The position numbers and the translations under genes are program-made. A stretch of DNA of 64,000 nt, from the NCBI GenBank assembly GCA_016716765.1, contig JADJVA010000020.1:806001-870000 (forward strand). Direction: 5' to 3'. Within the stretch, counting starts at the first letter, position 1. Each line of letters starts with the position of its first letter. Under the pieces are notes generated by a model. That model saw only the letters and a program-made list of their open reading frames with translations, ran no database searches and had not been told where the DNA came from. Of the stretch, positions 1-9,163 are shown piece after piece. This stretch comes from Bdellovibrionales bacterium (GTDB taxonomy: Bacteria > Bdellovibrionota > Bdellovibrionia > Bdellovibrionales > UBA1609).

Positions 1-2
1 GC

Positions 3-143
3 GACTTCTTTACCACTCAAGAGGAGTGGGCGGATTTGGTGGGAAGGGGTATGATAAATACCGTTCGAGCGCTCGAGGCTTGTGTTGAGAATCCGTCGGC
101 CGCCGGTTGTAAAGTCGTATCGAGTGCGCCGCCCCAACAATAA
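3..143 (+). CDS. C-terminal fragment of an unrecognised protein (cut by window edge)
   Basis: An open frame enters from the left edge and stops with TAA at 141-143. It encodes 46 residues (starting DFFTTQEEWADL, ending SSAPPQQ) with two cysteines and a Pro/Gln tail. No start codon lies in the window, so length and function cannot be judged. It is the only forward-strand gene in the first 9 kb and is separated from the minus-strand toxin operon by about 100 bases. I do not recognise the family. Confidence 0.45.
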   Translation, partial: DFFTTQEEWADLVGRGMINTVRALEACVENPSAAGCKVVSSAPPQQ

Positions 144-244
144 ATTCCGTTCTGATATCGAAGGGAAACGATAAGTATGATAGCAAGCTAATGCCACCTG
201 GCTCAGAATTCTTGACTCACAGAATCTTGGGCCAACCGCCGCCC

Positions 245-766
245 CTATGGATGACCTTTAACTGATTTACCCTGCTTTCTTAACTCGGAGTTAGAGATAA
301 TCCCATGTTTCTCTATATAATTGGAAACATCTTCATCTCCTATCGGAGCAAAAAAATCACCGTAATATTCTACAAAGATATCTCTCTTTTCATTATATGA
401 TGACATGATATCATCAATTAATTTTTCATCACAAAACTTATAACATTTCCTTGAGTGTTCATTCATAAATTCCCCATTAAATTTATCAAACAATTTTTCA
501 ACAACTTTCTGGAGACTTTTTGCAAATGTTGGAGGATTACATAGTGCCACTCTTATGTAAATATGGCCGTCGACTCCTATCATGAATTCTATAAGCGAGT
601 CATTTGTTTTCAATACAAAATTTAGATATCCATTAAATTGATTCTGTATCTTTTGGAAATTCATTTTATCCAAAAAGATAGCTAGTTCATTTGCGCCCGC
701 CTTTTTAGATTGGTAATGAAAATTAATAGATGCCATTCCCATACAAATACTTCCCAGTGCTATCAA
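245..766 (-). CDS. hypothetical protein at the end of the toxin operon
   Basis: A 173-residue (or shorter) protein without recognisable motifs. The true start may be an internal ATG at 742 or 736, because no clear ribosome binding site precedes the first ATG. The protein is soluble-looking, rich in Lys, Phe and Asn, with no signal peptide or membrane segment. The gene is clearly AT-richer than the glycolytic genes further right. It lies on the same strand about 140 bases downstream of the candidate immunity gene, so it may be a second immunity or accessory gene of that cassette; this is inferred from position only. Confidence 0.5.
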   Translation of the reverse strand: MIALGSICMGMASINFHYQSKKAGANELAIFLDKMNFQKIQNQFNGYLNFVLKTNDSLIEFMIGVDGHIYIRVALCNPPTFAKSLQKVVEKLFDKFNGEFMNEHSRKCYKFCDEKLIDDIMSSYNEKRDIFVEYYGDFFAPIGDEDVSNYIEKHGIISNSELRKQGKSVKGHP

Positions 767-904
767 AAATCGCTAATGTTATTGGAATACTTTAATTCTT
801 CCCATTTGGGTCCTTTCTTGGCCCAGATCTTATCACAGATCCTGGACCGATTTGGCCCGGCTAGGTCAGAATCGATAAATGAAATTCAGGCCTGAACAAG
901 ATCG

Positions 905-1149
905 CTACTCATCTATTTCATCCGTGAGTATTTTTTTTGCTTGCTCTAACACTTTCTCATAGTCGCTAACAAACGGTTCAGTTAATTCTTTTTCAAGTAA
1001 GCACTCCAGATTCCATAGGGCTCTTTTTCATCATTTGTTAAATTCGTAATCCCATTTTTGAAATCATCATGTCGACCAACAAAGTTAGCAATGACAATGG
1101 CTTCAGCTAAACTAAGTTCAATTGATATTTTTTTGTCTAACTCGTTCAT
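905..1149 (-). CDS. candidate colicin D-type immunity protein, frameshifted
   Basis: The ATG at 1149 overlaps the TGA stop of the toxin gene (ATGA), so the two are translationally coupled. As sequenced, the frame ends after 55 codons. Adding one base in the T5 run at 1024-1028 gives a continuous acidic 81-residue protein (start MNELDKKISIEL, later RALWNLECLLEKEL, end ILTDEIDE). An acidic protein of about 80-90 residues directly behind a colicin D-like nuclease is what a cognate immunity protein should look like; colicin D's own immunity protein is 87 residues. The immunity role is inferred from position, size and charge. The frameshift may be a sequencing error: a toxin without immunity should be harmful to the cell if active. 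Confidence 0.6.
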
Positions 1150-3326
1150 AAGCTTCCTCTCTCTAATACGTTCTTAAGCTGTTCGGGACTTAGTCGCCAT
1201 GCGCTAATAAAATTCCCATTAGCATAATCTTTCATAACATTTATTCCGGAGGTAACATCGACATAATGTATGACCTTTTGAGTTTGATGATAAGTTCCCT
1301 CAATCACTTTTGTCGTTGCGGCCTTAATATGACTTTCAATTGAATTGGCAAATTTCAACAGTGTTTCTTTGCCACTATTACCTGTGATTCCAAAAACCTC
1401 AGCATGCTTAAATTTACTTTGAAGTTGACTTGTCAAAGTAATTATCTCTCTAGAAGGGCCCTCTGCAGCCTTCAAGAGGCTCTCGAATTTACCAACTGCT
1501 CCAATTTCATTACCAAGGGTTCTTTTGGTAAATTCAATCAAATCAACAATTTCCACCTTCGAGCTAAATTCTAGTTTCGCCGCAGAAGAAGCAATCACTT
1601 CCCCTGTCTTCGCGATTTCGTTGACTACCGAGCCATCGAAGCCTCGAATTTTTGATGCGATCTTTTTGAAGATATTGGAAAAAGAGCCAAAACTCTTTAC
1701 AGATTTTGAGGCTATCTTTTTGCCAACCACCCCACCAAACATGGGCACGAATGCAGCGACTAAACTTATGCCTCTTTCAACAGGACTCAGTTGATGATCG
1801 CCAAAGGGAGTCTTTCCGGTGAATGCCTCATAGAGCGAAGCAGCTGTCCCAACTACGGGAATGAATCCCAAGCCAATATTAAGGACTTCATCTCCAATGG
1901 ACAGGGTATCGGAGGCAGTTTCCAATTTATCGAGATCCTGACTGTCCATGGATTCTGCAAACAATTCATTGGACACCTTCAGCGAGGCTCTCGCTATCTC
2001 CTTAACATTCACGTCCTCAGTGGTTGCTTCCGGATACCCCTTGATTCTTTCATTCAACGACTGGCTCCTGGCCAGAACTTCTCGAGACTTTTGAAGATAT
2101 TCATCGCTGAACTTTTGAAAGTTAAATTTTGATTTAATTAATTTAAATTGCGAATTGCCAAGCTGAATTTCACTATCAATGTACTCTTTGTTTGCTTTTG
2201 ATAGACCTCCGTCTCGATACCAGTAATTGTCAGTTTCGCAAACACCGATGGCCTTAACAGCCACTCCAATTTTATCATATAGAATGCGCTTTTGAGGCGT
2301 GTCCAGTCCCTTGATGCTACTGACAATGTCCCAGACATACGGATTCAACAACTTCCATTCTTTATAGATCTTTTCCATCTGATCAAGATTTTGATCAGCA
2401 GCGGATTTATTATAACTATTAATGAGTGACTCTAGCTTCGTAATGGCTGTGTTAACAAGATGACCGCCTTCAACTGAAGCTTCGCCTGAGCTCTCAGCCC
2501 TTGCCTCCCTCTCACTGCTTTCCGGTAAGGTCAAAGCCACGCCAAGATTTTCGAGAGAGGTTCCATAATTATTTAAGCGTCGGTTGATATCCTCTATTGC
2601 TCCTGCAGTCGAGGCATAACGGCTCGCCAATGAGGGATCATGTTTTTCGTTGTTTTTTACGACCAGACTTTTATTAGATTTTAGCGTTTCATAGAACTTC
2701 AATTCAATCGACAGTTTCCTCAGAAGATCAGTCGATATCTCGTCAAAGTTTGCGGTCGACAGTTGACTCAGTTGGTTCTCAAGGTCTAAAATTCTCTCCC
2801 GTGACTTTTCTTCCTCTTCGTCTATTTGTTTATATCTATCAATGGCCTCATACACTTTTCTATCGAATTCGCCCCTTTTTTCTATGAGCAGAGCTACGCG
2901 CCTGGCTAATTCTGGGTCTAACTGATTCAAGGATAAATCCATCGAAAATGACCGCTTATCTACTTCATTTCCGGTCCTTCTTGAATCAAAGGAATATATT
3001 TCGACTGAATCTAGTACAAATGTATAACGATGGTGAGTCTGCGTATTTGCATCAGAAGTAGGTGTCCGAACTGAGAATGATAGCAAATTAGTTCCGAGCT
3101 TTAAGACATTATTTGGTATAGGAATGATATGACTGCAAAGCCTATCTGTGCAGCCAGCCGCAATTGAGGAAGGCAGCCCTATGCCATTCAAACTAACAAA
3201 ATTAATTCCTTCTCTCATTGGAATACAAGACGTACGAGTTTCAAAATTTTCACATCTCACATAAAGAACAGAAGCATGTGACAGTGAAGAAATAATTACT
3301 GAGATTGCAAACAAGAGATATTTCAT
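1146..3326 (-). CDS. exported toxin with C-terminal colicin D-like tRNase domain
   Basis: A 726-residue protein. The start at 3326 is chosen because its ATG overlaps the upstream stop (ATGA) and begins a Sec signal peptide (MKYLLFAISVIISSLSHA). Residues about 140-240 look coiled-coil. A Gly/Pro-rich pretoxin-like segment follows in the middle (IPVVGTAASLYEAFTGKTPF, then LSPVERGISL). The last ~89 residues match the colicin D C-terminal ribonuclease family as I remember it: K-x-K-H (638-641), FGITGN, IEGTYH, HYVDVTSGINVM, and S-x-W (Ser708, Trp710) before LSPEQL. In colicin D these correspond to Lys608, Lys610, His611, Ser677 and Trp679, which act in cutting tRNA-Arg in the anticodon loop. How the protein leaves the cell beyond Sec is not shown. 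The domain call is strong; the target is inferred. Confidence 0.85.
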   Translation of the reverse strand: MKYLLFAISVIISSLSHASVLYVRCENFETRTSCIPMREGINFVSLNGIGLPSSIAAGCTDRLCSHIIPIPNNVLKLGTNLLSFSVRTPTSDANTQTHHRYTFVLDSVEIYSFDSRRTGNEVDKRSFSMDLSLNQLDPELARRVALLIEKRGEFDRKVYEAIDRYKQIDEEEEKSRERILDLENQLSQLSTANFDEISTDLLRKLSIELKFYETLKSNKSLVVKNNEKHDPSLASRYASTAGAIEDINRRLNNYGTSLENLGVALTLPESSEREARAESSGEASVEGGHLVNTAITKLESLINSYNKSAADQNLDQMEKIYKEWKLLNPYVWDIVSSIKGLDTPQKRILYDKIGVAVKAIGVCETDNYWYRDGGLSKANKEYIDSEIQLGNSQFKLIKSKFNFQKFSDEYLQKSREVLARSQSLNERIKGYPEATTEDVNVKEIARASLKVSNELFAESMDSQDLDKLETASDTLSIGDEVLNIGLGFIPVVGTAASLYEAFTGKTPFGDHQLSPVERGISLVAAFVPMFGGVVGKKIASKSVKSFGSFSNIFKKIASKIRGFDGSVVNEIAKTGEVIASSAAKLEFSSKVEIVDLIEFTKRTLGNEIGAVGKFESLLKAAEGPSREIITLTSQLQSKFKHAEVFGITGNSGKETLLKFANSIESHIKAATTKVIEGTYHQTQKVIHYVDVTSGINVMKDYANGNFISAWRLSPEQLKNVLERGSL

Positions 3327-4273
3327 CTGCGGGTCCCCGTACAAACTGAAGGATTGCTTGTGATTGATTGGCAATCTCGAACCGCTGTGGCAAATAACTC
3401 ATCAAGAGAATTGTCATCTGGGTTCTTTTGGCGCTGTTTGTCTATATTCTCGATATGCCTGATTATGACTTCCAAAGGAGTCCTCTCTCGCTTATCTCCA
3501 ACTCTAAAAACCAAATGACTCGCAAATCCAGAAGTGGATTTTATTTTTTCCTGAAGAACTCGATATGGCTGCAGCGCAATCTCATACTTCTTAAGGGCCT
3601 CCGAGTATGTTTCTTTAATGTCAGGGACTGAAATTGTGCCCAGTCTGGCATTGTAATAGTTAAAATAATACCTGAAATTGTTTGGAATTGTCAAAACGCG
3701 AGATTCTAGCTTTTTAAGCCTTAGCTGAACGGATTCGAACTCCTCGATTGAAAAATATTGCTTTTGCGCCAATTCCTTGAGGCTTTGATTAATCGCTTCA
3801 AGATCAATCATCATTTTTTCGATTCTTTTTGATATTTGAGTTTTGATTCGATTGGAATACTCAATCAAAATCACTTCTGCTTTTTGGCTCTGGTAAGCTC
3901 TTAAATCGTGATTACTGATCTGCTGTTTCTTATCTGAGTTGTACTTCTCTACAATAATTGCTTCAGCTTGAGATGTTGCTTCTGCCTTGCTTTGTTCTTC
4001 GTGTAGCAGAATCTCGTTCATCCTACTGTCATAAATTTCCTTCATCTCCATTTCGCATTTATCTGCCCAGGCAAATTTCCTATTTAAACACTCCTCCATT
4101 TGGACAGCATATTCAATTCCATCGCAGTTCGTTTTTCGGTACTGAACGCATCCGTTCGGCCAGGGATTTCTACCTCTCTGCCTCGGTTCTTGAATCTTCG
4201 TCCTTGCAAGACAGCTATCGCTCCCAATAAGCAAAAGTAAAGTAGAGTAAACGTAAATCATCTTCAATTTCAT
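3323..4273 (-). CDS. exported coiled-coil protein of the toxin operon, unknown function
   Basis: A 316-residue protein starting at the ATG at 4273, which has a good ribosome binding site (AGAGGAAG) and begins a hydrophobic signal segment ending near Cys-Leu-Ala. Longer in-frame starts would run into the upstream gene. The N-terminal part has four to six cysteines, followed by a long Glu/Lys/Gln-rich helical stretch (about residues 50-180) that looks coiled-coil. The stop overlaps the toxin start by ATGA, so it is translated together with the toxin. I do not recognise the family. Possible roles are secretion, tethering or stabilising the toxin; none is shown. Confidence 0.7.
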   Translation of the reverse strand: MKLKMIYVYSTLLLLIGSDSCLARTKIQEPRQRGRNPWPNGCVQYRKTNCDGIEYAVQMEECLNRKFAWADKCEMEMKEIYDSRMNEILLHEEQSKAEATSQAEAIIVEKYNSDKKQQISNHDLRAYQSQKAEVILIEYSNRIKTQISKRIEKMMIDLEAINQSLKELAQKQYFSIEEFESVQLRLKKLESRVLTIPNNFRYYFNYYNARLGTISVPDIKETYSEALKKYEIALQPYRVLQEKIKSTSGFASHLVFRVGDKRERTPLEVIIRHIENIDKQRQKNPDDNSLDELFATAVRDCQSITSNPSVCTGTRR

Positions 4274-4301
4274 AGGGCACTTCCTCTTCTCTTCGACAGC
4301 T

Positions 4302-5357
4302 TTATTGCTTCGGACAAATCTTGGCATCTTGAATCCCGTGAGCGATATGTCTACAGAGGTTGTGAATAACCATGTGCTTTGGACTGCGGCAAGTCTTGTA
4401 GCTTTTAACGCCAAACTGAGGATGTTGACATACATTCCCCTGCACGCAGGGACAGCCTCCTATGCATGCCATGGCGTTTCCTGATCGTCTGGCGCACCCA
4501 CAATATGCGGTGCTAGCCTGTGAATTATATTCTAAAACACCACAATGCTCACTCGCAGCTTCTTCGTAGTTCTCTATCCCACATTTTTCGGTCCTGCGTT
4601 CAAAATACAAAAACCCACACTTATGGATTGATTTTATGAGGTTGTTGTTTCTAAGGTCACCATCTGACGGCAAACCGTTGTTATACAAATCAATTGCAGA
4701 TCGATCAGTTTCAATATGGTTTAGCGACGAAAACGCTGCCATGTCGCTTTGCCTTCCATTGAAAAATGAATTTGAAAGGTCAATAACTTTTATGCTTCTC
4801 TTGTTTTCTGATGCATTAAAAATGTCAATTGCATAGCTGATGTGATTGTTTCTTAACGCCGACTCGATGGCCCTGCGTTCGATCTCATGAGGTATTCCTT
4901 TATATCTATTCCAATTCTCTTGCCGGGACCGATTACGTGGCATCGGCCAACCGCCCATCAATTCACATTTCATCGCCCTGTCAACGACTATGCCTTTTAC
5001 TTCCTGATGAGAGGGCAAGCCTATGTCGCTGAACTTTGTTAAAAAATTATACAGCTTTAAGCCATTAATAATGTAGGAGGCAAATTCATAAGTAAGATCT
5101 CTTTTAATGTAGTCATCATTATCCACAACTAGAAGGCGATACGATCCGTTGCAGACAAGCTTTTCATTAGAAAAGTTGATCACGTCTGTTTCAATTCCTG
5201 AAGCACCAAGAGATGTGTTCCATTGAAAGCTGATCTCAGCCCTGCAACTCTGGGCACTAACAAGGGATATGCCGAAAAGGATAAGAAAAAGAGCAAGACC
5301 TCTATTTAGCTGGTGGTACATGCAGACAGGAAATTGTCTGTCATCACGGATTTTCAT
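4302..5357 (-). CDS. exported cysteine-rich protein, first gene of the toxin operon
   Basis: A 351-residue protein. An internal ATG at 5357 is chosen over one at 5390 because a near-perfect ribosome binding site (AGGAGG) sits six bases before it. The first ~45 residues form a signal peptide with a long n-region. The C-terminal ~100 residues carry many cysteines (pattern with CGCARR, GGCPCVQGNVC, KICPKQ end), suggesting disulfides outside the cytoplasm. The gene is 28 bases upstream of the coiled-coil gene and heads the cassette. No known family recognised; linkage to the toxin by coupled translation is the only functional clue. Confidence 0.7.
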   Translation of the reverse strand: MKIRDDRQFPVCMYHQLNRGLALFLILFGISLVSAQSCRAEISFQWNTSLGASGIETDVINFSNEKLVCNGSYRLLVVDNDDYIKRDLTYEFASYIINGLKLYNFLTKFSDIGLPSHQEVKGIVVDRAMKCELMGGWPMPRNRSRQENWNRYKGIPHEIERRAIESALRNNHISYAIDIFNASENKRSIKVIDLSNSFFNGRQSDMAAFSSLNHIETDRSAIDLYNNGLPSDGDLRNNNLIKSIHKCGFLYFERRTEKCGIENYEEAASEHCGVLEYNSQASTAYCGCARRSGNAMACIGGCPCVQGNVCQHPQFGVKSYKTCRSPKHMVIHNLCRHIAHGIQDAKICPKQ

Positions 5358-5575
5358 GTTTAGCCTCCTGAGCTTTAAAATAATATTCATTTAATCAATT
5401 CCCAACGCAAGAGATGTCAGAAAAGTTCTGATAATCTACCTGCCGCTTCAATAGCATATTCCTTCCGATTCCTGACACCAGCGTCACGTCTATGCATTGC
5501 GATCCAATCGGACTAATATTTTCCAATAGCCAACTGGTTCAGTTTCGCCTTGCAACTTGAACAGTTTCCGTCTTT

Positions 5576-5590
5576 GCCAATTGTGTGCCA
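5576..5590 (-). promoter_or_regulatory. possible sigma-54 promoter of the toxin operon
   Basis: On the minus strand the bases read TGGCACACAATTGGC, one mismatch from the sigma-54 pattern TGGCAC-N5-TTGC with correct GG/GC spacing. It lies about 220 bases upstream of the first gene of the toxin operon. The rest of 5358-5806 contains no gene I can support. The match could be chance. Confidence 0.3.
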
Positions 5591-5806
5591 GAAAGAATGG
5601 GGTATTTTTGACACTAATTCATCGGTGCAGAGCTGCTTAAGATCGATGTATGATCAATATAGTGATTAGACAGAGGCAAAGTGGGTTAGTCTTTGGGAGA
5701 AATGTGGCGCTCGCTCAATCGCGGTGTGCAATTTGGTGTCATTTTGAGCTTGTTGAAAAAATGACAATGGCGCAAAAGCCGCGAGCCCATTGGGTAAGGG
5801 GCGAAT

Positions 5807-7210
5807 TCACAGATCCAGGAAGCGAGACCGCCTGAGATGAGTACACGCTTCGGGTTCTTCCATCAAACGGGTCGCAGCCTCAATGAGCGCCGCTCTCAAA
5901 GCCAATGCCGAACCGGATGTCGCACCCGATGCCGATGCCGATTGGCCCCGAATTTTAAGAAAATTTTGGTAAAAGCTGTCGAGATCCGTATAAAAATACC
6001 AATGTGGACGACCTGAGTAATCAAAAGGCATGTCCATCAATTTTTTAAAACCGAGAGGACGATAAAACCTCCAAGACAGCTCATCTCCGTACGTATAGAT
6101 TCGTCTGCCTTTGAAAGTCATGTTTGGCATAAAATGACCTTCAAACTGAATCATAAACAGCTGATTTAGAAGGAGCAAAAACACATCTGGACTTGAAGAA
6201 GGATCGATATAAAAGTTTCCGTACTCTTCAATCTCTCCCGCACCGGACAATTGCTCGCCAGATCCAACAACATGATTTATCGGCCGAGGAAGAAGGCCGT
6301 TGGCAAAATGGGAAGCCAAATCCTCAGAGTGAATCTGCTCCATCATCAAGCGGGGCAGGGGTAAAGTTCTCTTTTCTAGGTCCAATATCCAGGGAGGCAC
6401 TGGGGCCCCGCCCAATACCATAAGACCCAAGTAGCCAATCCGTCCGTAAATGTTCCCCACTCGATGCCCCGTCTGCGATCTCAAATTTGTGAGATGGTGC
6501 ATGTAATGCTGTTCATCTTCAGCCGAAAAATAATTTTTGATGACCGTGGGCCCATGAAATCCCAACTGCTCCTCCCCCTGTTTAATGGATCCGTAGGGAG
6601 CACTGATGATCCGGAGAGTCCCCCTGGTTTGACCAGAGTCATCCAAGACTTCGATATAGGTGGAGTTCTGCATGTATTCGCGGGCCAGTTGCTGCAGACG
6701 ACTCACGTCCCAGTTTCTTCTCTCAGCCATGGCTCCCGTGGCCACTCCGACCAATCGCTCAATAATTTTGAGATGGCCCGCATGACCCGCAACGACCGCT
6801 TGGTGAGCACTCTGATAGATTTTTTTGTATGGTGGTGATGAGGGAGAAGCGAGTACTGTTTCAGGCCTTCTGACAATGGTCTTCAAACCACCCTTTTCGT
6901 AATCATATCGAAAAACGACACGAAAATACTTGTTCCCGATATTTGTTTCAGGACTGGCACCTGTCCAATTCTGGTTTATTAAATCCTCGCGATCGAGAGG
7001 ACCGGCAATCACGTTTTCAATCTGAACAAGAGGATTCTTCATGAGGGATTTGACACAGGGATTGACCGGGCTAAAACGAGGAAAATATCCCTTCTCGGAT
7101 CTGAGCTTTATCTCGGAGGCCCCGACTGCAAATTGAAGTACAAGCGACATCAATACAAAAAAGCTCGCTTGAATCAGTTTAATTGCAAAAACCCTTGTAC
7201 AACTGCTCAT
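5807..7210 (-). CDS. exported protein of unknown function
   Basis: A 467-residue protein with an N-terminal hydrophobic segment (about residues 8-30) ending in AVGA, consistent with a signal peptide. The remainder is globular, with no motif I can assign with confidence; a segment near EEYGNFYIDPSSSPDVF recalls acyl-transfer folds but is too weak to name. The Ser/Ala-rich C-terminal stretch may be a linker. The start codon overlaps the stop of the TetR gene by four bases, so it is co-translated with, and perhaps controlled by, that regulator. The 449-base stretch to its right up to 5806 holds no gene. Confidence 0.65.
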   Translation of the reverse strand: MSSCTRVFAIKLIQASFFVLMSLVLQFAVGASEIKLRSEKGYFPRFSPVNPCVKSLMKNPLVQIENVIAGPLDREDLINQNWTGASPETNIGNKYFRVVFRYDYEKGGLKTIVRRPETVLASPSSPPYKKIYQSAHQAVVAGHAGHLKIIERLVGVATGAMAERRNWDVSRLQQLAREYMQNSTYIEVLDDSGQTRGTLRIISAPYGSIKQGEEQLGFHGPTVIKNYFSAEDEQHYMHHLTNLRSQTGHRVGNIYGRIGYLGLMVLGGAPVPPWILDLEKRTLPLPRLMMEQIHSEDLASHFANGLLPRPINHVVGSGEQLSGAGEIEEYGNFYIDPSSSPDVFLLLLNQLFMIQFEGHFMPNMTFKGRRIYTYGDELSWRFYRPLGFKKLMDMPFDYSGRPHWYFYTDLDSFYQNFLKIRGQSASASGATSGSALALRAALIEAATRLMEEPEACTHLRRSRFLDL

Positions 7211-7863
7211 CGGCTTTCGCTGGCGCTCTCAATGTAGGATATCACTTGCCGATAAATCTGTTTCTTAATGAGTCCGGGACCTGATAACCAATCTGTCGTG
7301 AGATTCTCCACGACTCCACCCAAAATAATTGACTGAACGCCCCTTGCCACATTGTAACGAAGTCTGGGGGTCAACTCACTGAGGCACTCCTTACCCTGGA
7401 GTATCCGATCAATTCGTTTTGCACCCACCTTGCGAATCTCAGTATAGAGTTTACGATACTTTTCGTCTTGGGCGCAAACGTGAGTGAAAAGCAAAATCAC
7501 CAATGCCCATCCGCGCTCACGCGCAATCCCCTCGACCGTCGCGTCGATCACTCCTTTTATCTGAGCATCGGCAGTGCTTGCCTCGGTTATTTTCTCGATG
7601 ACTAACTGTTGGAGTTCACGATAAATGCCGTGCACGACCAGGTACAAAATTTCGCGCTTATCTGGAAAATAGTGTGCGATGTGGGATCGAGCCAAACCGG
7701 CCTTGAGACCAATCGTATTGTAGTTAAAGTGCTCATAACCACCCTCTACCAAACACTCCACTGCAGCCCTGATGATTTCAACTTTCCGAACTTCACCTTT
7801 GGTTATCCGAAGGGGCAACATTTTTCGATAAAGCGGATCAATCTCCTCAGTTGCCGCCTTCAC
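7207..7863 (-). CDS. TetR/AcrR family transcriptional regulator
   Basis: A 218-residue protein with the usual TetR length and layout. The N-terminal helix-turn-helix lies at about residues 25-70 (NYNTIGLKAGLARSHIAHYF, then PDKREI), preceded by IIRAAVECLVEGGY. The helical C-terminal domain would bind an unknown ligand. It follows the threonine ammonia-lyase gene by 12 bases and overlaps the next exported gene by ATGA, so it probably sits in one transcript with both. Such regulators generally repress their neighbours; no operator was identified. Confidence 0.85.
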   Translation of the reverse strand: MKAATEEIDPLYRKMLPLRITKGEVRKVEIIRAAVECLVEGGYEHFNYNTIGLKAGLARSHIAHYFPDKREILYLVVHGIYRELQQLVIEKITEASTADAQIKGVIDATVEGIARERGWALVILLFTHVCAQDEKYRKLYTEIRKVGAKRIDRILQGKECLSELTPRLRYNVARGVQSIILGGVVENLTTDWLSGPGLIKKQIYRQVISYIESASESR

Positions 7864-7875
7864 ATGCCACCAGTT

Positions 7876-9076
7876 CTAAAGAACTCTCGCCCCCTGAGCC
7901 CGGAGAATCCTCTTGATCTCTTCGACATGTTCGGAGCTTCTGGTTTCAAGCAAAAATTCGATACTTGTTTCACTGATATCAAGCCCCATTCCCAGGCGAT
8001 CGTGGTAGACCTCTAAGACGTTGGCCCTTTGATCAGCCAATACACCTGTGATCTTGTGTAAATTGCCAGGAACATCGTTCACGACAACCTGAAGTCGTGC
8101 CAATCTTCCGCGACGACTCATACCTCGTTCAATGATATTCGCCAAGGCATTTAGATCGACATTCCCCCGACAGAATAAAGACGGACTTCTTTCCCAAATC
8201 CAAGGTCTTTTTTAATGCCGCAGCCAAGGGCATGGCTCCGGCCCCCTCAACAAGGGTCTTGGACCGCTCCAACAAAAAAACCATAGCTTCGGAAATCTCA
8301 TCGTCTTTGATTCGAATCACTTCGTCGACAAGCCGGGAAATGTAATCCTGATACATCAATTTACTGGGGGCTTTGACTGCTGTTCCATCAGCGATTGTCG
8401 GTCGATTGGGAGCTTTCGTCTCTGGTTCGCCTTTAAACAAATGATACATTCCAGGTGTATTGTCACTCACCACACCGTAAATCTTGCACTCCGGACGCAG
8501 CATTTTAACCGCTGTTGCAATTCCAGAAATCAAGCCGCCTCCACCAATAGGCACCACGATTGAATCGACATCAGGAAGATCCTCAAGAATTTCCAATCCG
8601 ATTGTGCCCTGCCCTGCAATCACTTTGGGGTCCTCGTAGGGGTGCACAAACACATAGCCCATTTGCTGCTCAAGTTCTCTGGCCCGAGCATAGGCCTCGT
8701 CGAAAAATTCGCCATATAAAATAACCTCAGCTCCGTAGCTTTGGGTCGCCATGACCTTCACAAGAGGAGAATTCACTGGCATCACCACATGCGCCTTCAC
8801 CCCTGTGTAACTGGCGGAGAGCGCCACACCCTGAGCATGGTTTCCCGCACTGCATGCCACGATTCCTCTCGCCTTTTCAGACTCCGTGAGACTTGATACT
8901 TTATTAAAAGCTCCCCGGATCTTAAAGGAACCCGTCATTTGCTGGTTTTCATATTTCAAATAAATATCCGTGCCCAACCACCTCGAACAGCTTCGAGAAT
9001 GAAGAAGCTGAGTTTTGCTCATTTTGGGCCTGATCACTTGAGCCGCTTGTTCTATGTCTTTCAAATTTATTGGCAT
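7876..9076 (-). CDS. ilvA: threonine ammonia-lyase (threonine dehydratase), frameshifted
   Basis: A PLP enzyme converting threonine to 2-oxobutanoate and ammonia. The PLP lysine is Lys52 in GSFKIRGA, followed by SAGNHAQG and the phosphate-binding GGGGLISG. A C-terminal ACT-like domain (LQVVVNDVPGNLHKITGVLA) indicates the single-ACT, catabolic-type length of about 400 residues. The frame breaks in a C5 run at 8164-8168: the conserved SGGN motif reads SGEC. Restoring two bases joins the catalytic part (to ~8129) with the ACT part (from ~8145). The start at 9076 (MPINLKDIEQ) fits the family better than an upstream ATG overlapping the divergent gene. The break is probably a sequence error; if real, the ACT domain is lost. 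Confidence 0.88.
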
Positions 9077-9163
9077 ACTCCATTTGATAGCTAATTCTGG
9101 GCGTTCGTCAAGATCAACAACTCGACCTCTTGGAACAGCTGATCTTATCCGATAGGAACTTTG

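Noticed and set aside
5650..5835. Forward 61-codon frame between the toxin operon and the next gene
   Set aside because: No ribosome binding site, no family features, and it overlaps the end of a better-supported gene.
8129..8169. Programmed frameshift in ilvA
   Set aside because: No stimulatory structure was evident, the shift removes the conserved SGGN motif, and four other genes show the same kind of loss.
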